A stretch of DNA of 64,000 bases, taken from NCBI GenBank assembly GCA_033763555.1, contig JANRKK010000036.1, forward strand, positions 62,001 to 126,000, read 5' to 3'. Made by a program: the position numbers and the translations under genes. The notes below the pieces were generated by a model. It was not told the DNA's origin. It saw nothing but the letters and a program-made list of their open reading frames with translations, and did not search any database. The stretch comes from JALYJG01 sp033763555. GTDB lineage: Bacteria; Pseudomonadota; Alphaproteobacteria; UBA9219. Of this stretch, positions 42,802-50,559 are shown one piece after another. Numbering within the stretch: the first letter of the stretch is position 1; every line of letters starts with the position of its first letter.

Positions 42802-43146
42802 GATGCATGTCCTTTCCAATAAAATAAGCGAACGCCCTTATTCTGTCGGCATTGGTCATAAACACAAGTGCCGCGAAGCCTGTGGATAAACCTGTCGGCA
42901 AAAGCCTTTTTCGCAGCGTTTTTGGCCGGAAAACATACTTTTGTAAACGCGACATAAAACAACGCCAAATGAGGCAAGGAATTGAAACTGCTGGCGATTT
43001 TTGTGGCGAAAAAATGATTTCGGCTTGCCAATGTTCTTTTTGGCCTGTTTGCAGGGCTTTTGGCGGTTTCTGTGAACAAAAACCAGCGCGGCTGCGCGAA
43101 TGCGGGAGAATGAGTCAAGAAAAAAACCGCCGCTTTTTCCAAGGAT
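42802..43146. other. 345-bp gene-free gap with one perfect DnaA box
   Basis: Between the solute-binding-protein gene start and the SDR gene end. I see no credible gene: two frames of over 100 codons cross it but lack a start signal. The only notable element is TTATCCACA on the minus strand (42881-42889). The region is rich in T and A runs and should hold the solute-binding-protein promoter. Confidence 0.5.
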
Positions 43147-43875
43147 TCAGCGTGTGCGCAAAGATTTTTTCCGCTTGAGATGCGCGCCGCCATCAACGGC
43201 GATGATGGTGCCTGTGATGGCCTGGCTTTCGACCAGAAAACGCACGGCCTGCGCGACATCCTGGGGCGCGATAAGGGTTTTCAATGGCGTGGCGGCCACA
43301 AGTTTGCGGAAATGCCGGGGCGTTTGGCGCGGGCTGGGCAGTACGGGGCCGGGCGCCACACCATTCACGCGTACTGCGGGAGCAAAACGCACCGCCATTT
43401 TCAATGTCAGCGCCTGCAGATCCTTTTTGCTTTTGCTGTAGGCCGGGAAATTGGCTTCCGGCGGGTTGGCGTCTAGCATATTTACGATCACGCCCGCCCG
43501 GTGCGGCGGCACCTGTTTGCGAAAGGTTTCGCTTAAAACGCGCGACGCATCGAGATTGATTTTTTTGTGGCTCTGGCCGTTGTGCTCGAGCCGTGACGGC
43601 ACAAACAGGCAGGCATTATTCACCAGCGCAGCAAGGGGTCCGTATTTTTTATTCAGGGCCGGGATGAATCGGCGTACGCGCCCGGCATTTTCCAGATCGA
43701 GCGGTGCAAGTCTCGCCTTGCGCCCCAGCGCGCGGATGGTGCGCGCCAATTGCCGCGCCTCTTTTTCCGAACGGTTGTAATGGATGATGATATCCCATCC
43801 GGCCCCGGCAAGCTCGATGGCTGTTGCGCGGCCCAGCCGCCGTGCCGCACCTGTGATCAGGGCCCAGCCTTTCAT
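43147..43875 (-). CDS. Short-chain dehydrogenase/reductase, FolM/pteridine-reductase-like
   Basis: 242 aa. Rossmann start ALITGAARRLGRATAIELA with the Arg-Leu-Gly form typical of pteridine or dihydromonapterin reductases, then the NNA motif (ALVNNACLF) and the YSKSK active site. FolM-type enzymes also show Asp where most SDRs have Ser; here VNMLDA fits. Probable substrate is a pterin with NADPH, but this is inferred. Its start overlaps the trmJ stop by 4 bp. Confidence 0.8.
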   Translation of the reverse strand: MKGWALITGAARRLGRATAIELAGAGWDIIIHYNRSEKEARQLARTIRALGRKARLAPLDLENAGRVRRFIPALNKKYGPLAALVNNACLFVPSRLEHNGQSHKKINLDASRVLSETFRKQVPPHRAGVIVNMLDANPPEANFPAYSKSKKDLQALTLKMAVRFAPAVRVNGVAPGPVLPSPRQTPRHFRKLVAATPLKTLIAPQDVAQAVRFLVESQAITGTIIAVDGGAHLKRKKSLRTR

Positions 43876-44630
43876 GCCTTCTCCGTGCGTTTTGGCAATC
43901 CTGCCAGCGCGGTCAAAACCCCATGCCAGGTGCGGATTTCCTGCTCGGTCATGCCCGCGCGCTGCAGCATATTCTGCAGGCTGCGCACCATGCTGGGACG
44001 CATATTCTCGGCGACAAAAAACCCGGCTCTGTCCAATTCATCCTCAAGCCTGCGGAAGAAATTCATGTAATCCTCATGCGGCGCCGGGTAGCTCGCGCCC
44101 AGATGGGTTTGCTCGGGCGGTGTGCTGTCCTGCATTTGATACCATTCATAGCCGATCAGCAAGACAGCCTGCGCGAGGTTGAGCGAGGCAAATTCAGGAT
44201 TCAAAGGGATCGTAATGCGCGCATGGGCCAGTGCCACATGATCGCTGGTCAAACCGCTGCGCTCGCGGCCGAACATCACGCCGATTTTCTGTCCACCGGC
44301 GCTGCGTGTCGTCATGTCCGGTGCCGCGGCGCGTGGCGTCAGGATAAGATTGATCATGTCATGCGGACGCGAGGTGGTGGCATAGACATAATTCAGATCG
44401 GCCAGTGCCGCTTCGACTGTTGCAAAAATTTTCGCGTTTTTCAGAACTTCATCCGCGCCGGAGGAAGCAGCATCCATGCGCTGCTGATGAATTTCACCGA
44501 GCGGCCACGGATCGCGCGGGTTGACGAGGCGCAGATCATGAAGGCCGCAATTCATCATCGCGCGCGCGGCCGTACCGATATTTTCGACCAGCTGCGGTTC
44601 GACAAGGATAATGGTGGGCGGTGCGAGCAT
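43872..44630 (-). CDS. trmJ: tRNA (cytidine/uridine-2'-O)-methyltransferase TrmJ
   Basis: 252 aa. A SPOUT-family enzyme methylating position 32 of tRNA. Landmarks are IILVEPQLVENIGTAARAMMNCGL at the start and the knot motifs VMFGRERSGLTSDHVALAH and ITIPLNPEFASLNLAQAVLLIGYE. The start ATG is 6 bp after the envC stop. Downstream it is coupled to the SDR gene. Confidence 0.94.
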   Translation of the reverse strand: MLAPPTIILVEPQLVENIGTAARAMMNCGLHDLRLVNPRDPWPLGEIHQQRMDAASSGADEVLKNAKIFATVEAALADLNYVYATTSRPHDMINLILTPRAAAPDMTTRSAGGQKIGVMFGRERSGLTSDHVALAHARITIPLNPEFASLNLAQAVLLIGYEWYQMQDSTPPEQTHLGASYPAPHEDYMNFFRRLEDELDRAGFFVAENMRPSMVRSLQNMLQRAGMTEQEIRTWHGVLTALAGLPKRTEKA

Positions 44631-44636
44631 GCCGCT

Positions 44637-45749
44637 TTATCGCTTGATGCGCTCGGTCGGGTCAACGGGTTCGCTGTTATGTCGCCATTCAAAATAAAGT
44701 TCAGGCTTGCCTGCTGATTTCACGGGCATGACGCCCAGAGGCTCCCCGGTATTAACATCCTGTCCCACTTCGGCATCGATACGCCCGAAACCTGCCAGAA
44801 AACTGTGGTAGCCGCCGTCATGCTGCAAAATCATGATCTGGCCATAACCCTTGAAAGGCCCCGCGAACATAACCCGGCCTTCCTGTGGCGCGACGATAGG
44901 GCTGCCGGAAGAAGCGCTGAGTGTCAGGCCCTGATTGACGACGCCGTCGGCATCGCGCCCGCCGAAGGGCCGCACAACGGTGCCTGCCACGGGCCAGCGG
45001 AGAAAGCCGCGCAAGGCGCGTGGCACGGAGGGCTTGCTGCCCCGGGGCGCAACCTTATCCAGCAATTGCCGCAAATCCTGCGCCTGATTGGCGAGTGCCG
45101 CGAGCTGACGATTAATGGTTTCTTTCTGCGCTTCGGTGCGCGTGAGCATTCCTTGCCGGGTTTTGACAAGCTGGTCGAGGCTGCGGCGCTGCTCATCCAG
45201 ATTTCTTTGTGCCGTGGTGACAAGGCGTTTCTGCGCGATCATTTTTTCTTGCGCCTCGCTCAGCCCGGCAAGATCTCGGGCAATGGCATCCGCCTGCTGC
45301 TGGAGCCGCGGCAAGGCGGAGCGCAGCAGAATGCCGCGGTGAATATGGTCGGTCGTGGGACCGGAGCGCAGGAAGAAACTTTCCGGCGGCTGGCGCGAAA
45401 GCTCGATAAAGGCGCTGAGCAGCGCGTTGAGCTTTTCCCGCTCGCTTTCCAGCTGCAGGCTTTTCGCGGCGATGTCGCGCGTCAATTCTTCCAACTTGTC
45501 TTCCAGTTTTGATTTTTCTGTCTCTTTGACCTGCAGATTCTCAGTGGCAACGACCAGCTTGCCGCGCAAATCTTTCAGCCCTTCGCTGGTCTCTTGCGCT
45601 TTTTTATCGAGCGCTTCCACCTTCTGTTGCTGCTTTCCTATCTGGCTTTCAATTTTGCGTAAATCATCTTTGGTTTGCGCATAGGTAGGCGCTGGCAGGC
45701 TCGCAGAAACGAGAGCAAAAAAACAAACAACTAGCGGATAGGTGCGCAT
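44637..45749 (-). CDS. envC: EnvC-type murein hydrolase activator (degenerate M23/LytM domain)
   Basis: 370 aa from the ATG at 45749 (a GTG 8 codons upstream is possible). Signal peptide (MRTYPLVVCFFALVS... YAQ), long coiled coil (about 25-230), then a LytM domain. The zinc motif is lost, with NQGLTL instead of H-x-x-x-D and no HxH (YFEWR), as in EnvC, which activates amidases at the septum rather than cutting itself. The alphaproteobacterial order gpmI-envC is interrupted here by glgP. Confidence 0.88.
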   Translation of the reverse strand: MRTYPLVVCFFALVSASLPAPTYAQTKDDLRKIESQIGKQQQKVEALDKKAQETSEGLKDLRGKLVVATENLQVKETEKSKLEDKLEELTRDIAAKSLQLESEREKLNALLSAFIELSRQPPESFFLRSGPTTDHIHRGILLRSALPRLQQQADAIARDLAGLSEAQEKMIAQKRLVTTAQRNLDEQRRSLDQLVKTRQGMLTRTEAQKETINRQLAALANQAQDLRQLLDKVAPRGSKPSVPRALRGFLRWPVAGTVVRPFGGRDADGVVNQGLTLSASSGSPIVAPQEGRVMFAGPFKGYGQIMILQHDGGYHSFLAGFGRIDAEVGQDVNTGEPLGVMPVKSAGKPELYFEWRHNSEPVDPTERIKR

Positions 45750-45794
45750 CAACGGGTTATACAGGCGTGACACAGTTCGCGCCAGACCGAGAGA

Positions 45795-48290
45795 TCAGGT
45801 ATGTAATGCAGGAAGCTCTTGTGTCTGTGTTCTGACCGGACGTGACGGGCCTTGTGTGGGGCGGAAGCGTTCCGCCAAAAAGGGCTGTATACCCCAGGCT
45901 TCAGCATATTCGCGCATTGTGCTGTCGCTGGAAAAACGTGATCCAGCACGCATGTTGTCGATGGATTTTGTCAACCAACTTTCCGGATCATGCAGATAAA
46001 GACCGCGCGCCGCTTCTTGTTTGTCCCAGTAATCGGAAAAGTCAGTTGCCAGCGCCCACCTGTCGCCGCTCCAAACACTCTCCGTCAGGCTGCCATAAGG
46101 GGTTTCGGTTTGAATGAAACGAAGAGCGCGGCGCAGGCGCGATGGGTTGTGTTCGTCCGAAGAGCCGATAAAATCCATAGGATTATACCCGTTTTGTTGC
46201 AGGGCGGTGAGATCGTCTTTTGTCCGCCCAAAGAAGAATATATTACTCCGGCCAACTTTCTCCCCGATCTCAACATTTGCACCGTCCTGCGTGCCGATCG
46301 TCAAGGCGCCATTGAGAGCAAATTTCATGTTGCTGGTTCCGGAGGCTTCTTCGCCAGCCGTCGATATCTGCTCGGACAAATCGGCAGCAGGAACAATAAT
46401 GCGCGCCACGGACACGTTGTAATTCGGGATAAAGGCAATTTTGAGCTTATCGCCAATCTGTGGGTCATTATTTATTTTTTTGGCAAGAAAATTAACAAGG
46501 GCCAAGCAATCCTTGGCAGCATCGTAACTATCAGCAGCCTTGCCAGCGAAAATTTTTACTGTGTCAGGGCGCGGCTGGCCGGGGTTTTGGATAATGTCCT
46601 GATACAGGGCAACAACATGCAATGCATTTAATAGTTGCCTTTTATATTCGTGAAATCTTTTGACGTGAATGTCAAAAAAGGCATCAGGGCTAACTTGAGG
46701 GCCCCCTAGCTGTTTCACAAAATCAGCAAGCCGTTGCTTGTTGGCGCGCTTGATATCTCTGAAGCGATTACGAAAATCAGGATCACTTCGCGGCCCCCAT
46801 AAGCCTGATGAAATTTGCGGAAGGTCGCTTATCCAGTTCTCATGGCCCAGGGTTTCGGTAATCAGGATCGCCAATTCGGGGTTGGGTTCGAGCAGCCAGC
46901 CACGCGGCGTGATACCGTTTGTGTGGTTGACGATGGCGTCTTCGCCACGCAGGGCGCGCAAATCAGGAAAGAGGGTTTTTGCCATGAGCTCAGAGTGCAT
47001 TTTGGAAACGCCATTGGTTTGGCGTGTGCAAAAAGCGGCCACATGACCCATGCGGATATGGCCCTCGTGAACAAGTGAGACTCTTGCCTGAACATCCCAC
47101 TTTTCCTGTTGGGGGCGGCAGGCCATTTTGGTCTCAACTTCGTTCATCAGATCGGCTTGCAGGCCCTGAATGATGCCGTAATGGCGCGGGAGGACATATT
47201 GAAAAAGACCTGTGTGCCATCTTTCCAATGCTTCTGGCAGCAATGTGTGGTTGGTGTAAGCGCATGCGGTGCGCACAATCTCACATGCTTTTTTCCAGTC
47301 CATACCATGCTCGTCCACCAGCAGGCGCATCAATTCGGGCACGGCAAGAGCGGGATGCGTATCGTTGATTTGAATGGCGACAAATTCGGCCAGATTGTCG
47401 AGCGAGGGATGATTGTCCAAATGACGGGCGATAATATCCTGCAAGGAACAGCTGACGAGGAAATATTCCTGCATCAGACGTAGTTTTTTGCCGCGCTCAT
47501 CCTTGTCGGAAGGATAAAGCCTGTCATTAATAAACCCGGCAATCTCGCCAAATTCAGAGCCTGATATTTTTGCGTCAGACGCGACATTCCACAGGCGTTT
47601 GGTGTTGACGCCTTTTCCGTCATAAGCCGGAATCATGATGTCATGGGCAATGCCGGGAATTTCAATGGCATCCACCCATTCAAATCGGTCATTCTGCCAG
47701 CCATGAAATTTGACGGTATAGCGTCTGTCTTCGCGCACCACACCCCACGGGTTGACGCCGTCGATCAGCCACTTATCGGGCAGAGCTTCCTGGCGTCCGT
47801 CACCATTTATGTGTTGGCGAAAAAATCCGTCGCGATAAAACAAACCATAAAACACGACAGGCAAATGAAGGCATGCAGCACTGTCGGCAAAGCAGGAAGC
47901 TAGGCGCCCCAGTCCGCCATTGCCAAGGCCGGGATCGGGCTCATGACCAAAAACTTCCTTGGGGTTCTGGCCCAGATTTTCCAGCGCTTCGCACATGGCA
48001 TCGTGAATGCTTGCGCCGTGCAGTGACGCCCAGGTGTGAGGGCCGGGAAGATATTCAATGGAAAGATAATGCGCTGTTTTGATGCCCGCCATGTTGCGCG
48101 CTTTCTGCGATTCTTCCCATAGGCCCAGCAGCCTTTCGCGCGCGGTTTCGGCGACAGCAACATACCAGTCTGTCAGCGAAGCGCTTTGCCTGGTTTTTTT
48201 GTGCCGCTTGAGAGTTGTCAGCAATGCTTGTTGCAAATCTTTTGCTGATGGCACTTGGAAAGAATCCGAGTCAGTCACGCTATGATTCAT
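45795..48290 (-). CDS. glgP: Glycogen phosphorylase
   Basis: 831 aa, the normal length. It breaks alpha-1,4 links of glycogen with phosphate to give glucose-1-phosphate. The PLP-binding lysine is in ASGTSNMKFALNG, and EPDPGLGNGGLGRLASCFADS and the FHEYKRQLLNALH region are typical. No other glycogen gene lies in the window. It follows gpmI in the same direction, after a 143-bp gap, so it may have its own promoter. Confidence 0.96.
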   Translation of the reverse strand: MNHSVTDSDSFQVPSAKDLQQALLTTLKRHKKTRQSASLTDWYVAVAETARERLLGLWEESQKARNMAGIKTAHYLSIEYLPGPHTWASLHGASIHDAMCEALENLGQNPKEVFGHEPDPGLGNGGLGRLASCFADSAACLHLPVVFYGLFYRDGFFRQHINGDGRQEALPDKWLIDGVNPWGVVREDRRYTVKFHGWQNDRFEWVDAIEIPGIAHDIMIPAYDGKGVNTKRLWNVASDAKISGSEFGEIAGFINDRLYPSDKDERGKKLRLMQEYFLVSCSLQDIIARHLDNHPSLDNLAEFVAIQINDTHPALAVPELMRLLVDEHGMDWKKACEIVRTACAYTNHTLLPEALERWHTGLFQYVLPRHYGIIQGLQADLMNEVETKMACRPQQEKWDVQARVSLVHEGHIRMGHVAAFCTRQTNGVSKMHSELMAKTLFPDLRALRGEDAIVNHTNGITPRGWLLEPNPELAILITETLGHENWISDLPQISSGLWGPRSDPDFRNRFRDIKRANKQRLADFVKQLGGPQVSPDAFFDIHVKRFHEYKRQLLNALHVVALYQDIIQNPGQPRPDTVKIFAGKAADSYDAAKDCLALVNFLAKKINNDPQIGDKLKIAFIPNYNVSVARIIVPAADLSEQISTAGEEASGTSNMKFALNGALTIGTQDGANVEIGEKVGRSNIFFFGRTKDDLTALQQNGYNPMDFIGSSDEHNPSRLRRALRFIQTETPYGSLTESVWSGDRWALATDFSDYWDKQEAARGLYLHDPESWLTKSIDNMRAGSRFSSDSTMREYAEAWGIQPFLAERFRPTQGPSRPVRTQTQELPALHT

Positions 48291-48412
48291 GGAATGCCTG
48301 CCCTAAAAAAATCGCCATGCGGCGAATCACGTCCGAAACATAAACAAATGCTACGCCCTAAACAGGCGCATCTTCAACGGAAATGGGATTAAGAATTCGC
48401 CCTGTGGATAAG

Positions 48413-48421
48413 CTGCAGCGC
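48413..48421 (-). other. Isolated perfect DnaA box in the gpmI-glgP gap
   Basis: TTATCCACA on the minus strand, in the 143-bp gap upstream of glgP and just past the gpmI stop. A single box of this kind could be a DnaA titration or regulatory site, or chance. Confidence 0.45.
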
Positions 48422-48433
48422 GGCTTAATAAGC

Positions 48434-49981
48434 CTAATGCACCAACAGCGTTTTTCCGTCCATTTCGGCGGGTTGGGGCATGTTCATGAGCTCCAGAAGG
48501 GTCGGAGCGACATCCGCCAGCCTGCCCCCATTGCGCAGCGACTTAACGTTTTTGGGGCCATTGACCAGCAGGACAGGCACCAGCTCCAGCGTATGGGCCG
48601 TGTGCGGGCCGTTGGTGGATGGGTCATGCATCCGCTCGCAATTACCGTGATCGGCCGTGAGCAGCAGCATCCCGCCCTGCTTTTCCACGGCAGCAAAAAC
48701 GCGATCAAGGCAGACATCAATGGTTTCCACTGCCTTCACCGCCGCCTCGAGGATGCCTGTATGTCCGACCATATCGGGATTGGCATAATTCACCACGATG
48801 AAGTCGAATTTTCCGCTGTCGATGGCAGCGACGAGTTTATCGGTCACTTCCACCGCCGACATTTCTGGCTGCAAATCATAGGTCGCGACTTTCGGCGACG
48901 GCACCATGATGCGTTCTTCGCCTGCATAAGGCTCCTCACGCCCGCCATTGAAGAAGAAAGTGACATGCGGATATTTTTCTGTCTCGGCGATGCGCAGCTG
49001 TTTGAGGCCCGCACGCGCCATGATCTCGCCCAGTGTATTTTCGATTTTCTTCGGCGGGAACAGGGCGCTCAGCAATTTATTCAACGCTTCGGAATATTCG
49101 ACCATCCCCGCCGCCGCAGCAAAACGCACAATCTTCTCCCGTGCAAAACCGCTGAAGGTGGGATCGAGCAGTGCCGTCAAGATTTCCCGCGCACGGTCGG
49201 CGCGGAAATTGGCGAAGAGAATACCATCGCCGTCTTTCATGCCTGCATAGCCGTTGAGGGCGACGGGCAGGACGAACTCATCCGTGACACTGGCGGCATA
49301 GCTCGCCTTGATGGCGGCAGCGGAATCATCAGACGGGGCACCCTGCCCTTCGACCAGCAATTCATAGGCTTTTTCAACGCGTTCCCAGCGTTTGTCGCGA
49401 TCCATCGCGTAATAGCGCCCGCACAGCGTGACAAGCTTCGTACCGGAAATATTTTTCAAATCCGCTGCCAGTTTGGCAATCTGCTCGGCGGAGCTTTGCG
49501 GCGGCACGTCGCGTCCGTCGAGAAAAGCATGCACGGCAACCGGAATGCCTGCCTTCGCAACCTCACGCGCCAGTGCGACGATATGATCCTGATGCGCATG
49601 CACGCCGCCCGGCGAAGCGAGGCCCATCAGATGGCAGGTTCCGCCGCTTTGTTTCAGTTTGGCGATTAGCTGCTGAAGCGCTGTGTTTGAGGTGAGCTCG
49701 CCCTTCGCAATCACCTGATCGATCATTGGCAAATCCTGATAAATCACGCGCCCGGCGCCGAGATTCATATGCCCGACTTCCAAATTGCCGATCTGGCCTT
49801 TGGGTAAACCAACATGTTCTTCGGACGCATCCAGAACCGCATGCGGCGATGAGGCCCAGTATGTGCGAAAGACGGGCGCCTGGGCGCGCTCGATCGCATT
49901 GTCGCTGCCGCCTTCGCGAAAGCCCCAGCCGTCAAGAATGCACAGTACCACCGGGCGCGGACGTTGAGTATCAGCCATCAT
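48434..49981 (-). CDS. gpmI: 2,3-bisphosphoglycerate-independent phosphoglycerate mutase with Ser-to-Leu at the nucleophile
   Basis: 515 aa. iPGM interconverts 3- and 2-phosphoglycerate through a phosphoserine. All metal ligands look intact: LDGWG, NYANPDMVGHTG, ADHGN and the PHTAHT region. The nucleophile motif, normally GNSEVGH, reads GNLEVGH: residue 67 is Leu (codon TTG at 49783-49781) instead of Ser (TCG is one base away). As written, the enzyme should not work. The start overlaps the phhB stop (TAATG); a second ATG one codon later has the better distance to GAAGG. Confidence 0.93.
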   Translation of the reverse strand: MMADTQRPRPVVLCILDGWGFREGGSDNAIERAQAPVFRTYWASSPHAVLDASEEHVGLPKGQIGNLEVGHMNLGAGRVIYQDLPMIDQVIAKGELTSNTALQQLIAKLKQSGGTCHLMGLASPGGVHAHQDHIVALAREVAKAGIPVAVHAFLDGRDVPPQSSAEQIAKLAADLKNISGTKLVTLCGRYYAMDRDKRWERVEKAYELLVEGQGAPSDDSAAAIKASYAASVTDEFVLPVALNGYAGMKDGDGILFANFRADRAREILTALLDPTFSGFAREKIVRFAAAAGMVEYSEALNKLLSALFPPKKIENTLGEIMARAGLKQLRIAETEKYPHVTFFFNGGREEPYAGEERIMVPSPKVATYDLQPEMSAVEVTDKLVAAIDSGKFDFIVVNYANPDMVGHTGILEAAVKAVETIDVCLDRVFAAVEKQGGMLLLTADHGNCERMHDPSTNGPHTAHTLELVPVLLVNGPKNVKSLRNGGRLADVAPTLLELMNMPQPAEMDGKTLLVH

Positions 49982-50280
49982 TAAGCCTTCGACAGAAATT
50001 TGGCGGCAATTCTATCCATTATTTCCGCGAGTTCCACATCTTTTGCCGTGACGCCGCCTGCATCATGCGTCGTCAGGCTTACCGTCACTTTGTTGTAAAC
50101 ATTCGACCATTCGGGGTGATGGTTGAGCCGCTCAATCTCCGGCATGCAGGCTGCCATGAAGGCAAAAGCATCCGCGAAGCTTTGAAAGACAAGCTTTTTC
50201 GTGATTTCATCCTCGTCATAAATCCAGCCGGATGCGGCGAGGCGTTCAAGAATTTGGGGGCTGATTTTGGCGTGATTCAT
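49981..50280 (-). CDS. phhB: Pterin-4a-carbinolamine dehydratase
   Basis: 99 aa. It recycles the pterin formed by aromatic amino-acid hydroxylases. The signature IERLNHHPEWSNVYNKVTV and the later THDAGGVTAKDVELAEIMD are intact. No phenylalanine hydroxylase gene is present in the window. It overlaps the gpmI start by one base (TAATG), an arrangement that suggests coupled translation. Confidence 0.95.
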   Translation of the reverse strand: MNHAKISPQILERLAASGWIYDEDEITKKLVFQSFADAFAFMAACMPEIERLNHHPEWSNVYNKVTVSLTTHDAGGVTAKDVELAEIMDRIAAKFLSKA

Positions 50281-50343
50281 GTTAAGTCTTCTCGGCTAGG
50301 CTCACCCAGGCTAACATAAAGATATAAACTTGGAGAAACTCAT

Positions 50344-50550
50344 ATGGCTGAAACGAAAAAAACAAAACGTGGCGCATGGGCGTATTTTGCAGATGCCGCG
50401 ACTGAAGCTGCTGATGTCCTATCTGTCGCTGCTGCTGTGGGCATGGGAATGCTGGTTGACACGGTGGGCCTCAGAAAACCTCGGTCGGCCCATTACTTGT
50501 TTCAGGCCGCAAGTCAAGCCAACACGGCCACTCGCCAAGGCCCCAAGTAA
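50344..50550 (+). CDS. Small hypothetical protein (68 aa)
   Basis: TTGGAGAAACTC precedes the ATG. The product has a basic start (MAETKKTKRGAWAYFADAA), one Ala/Val/Met-rich hydrophobic stretch (about residues 24-40, AADVLSVAAAVGMGMLV) that could be a weak membrane helix, and a polar tail. No family recognised. It stands alone between phhB and the convergent clpA gene, which it does not overlap. Confidence 0.55.
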   Translation: MAETKKTKRGAWAYFADAATEAADVLSVAAAVGMGMLVDTVGLRKPRSAHYLFQAASQANTATRQGPK

Positions 50551-50559
50551 CTTCGTCAA

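Noticed and set aside
42744..43259. Minus-strand frame of 171 codons (and a plus-strand frame 42852-43178) in the gap before the solute-binding-protein gene
   Set aside because: Neither has a ribosome site or family match, and both run into well-supported genes.
48383..49669. 428-codon open frame on the plus strand, opposite gpmI
   Set aside because: The gpmI reading is certain; the opposite product is low-complexity His/Arg-rich with no start signal.
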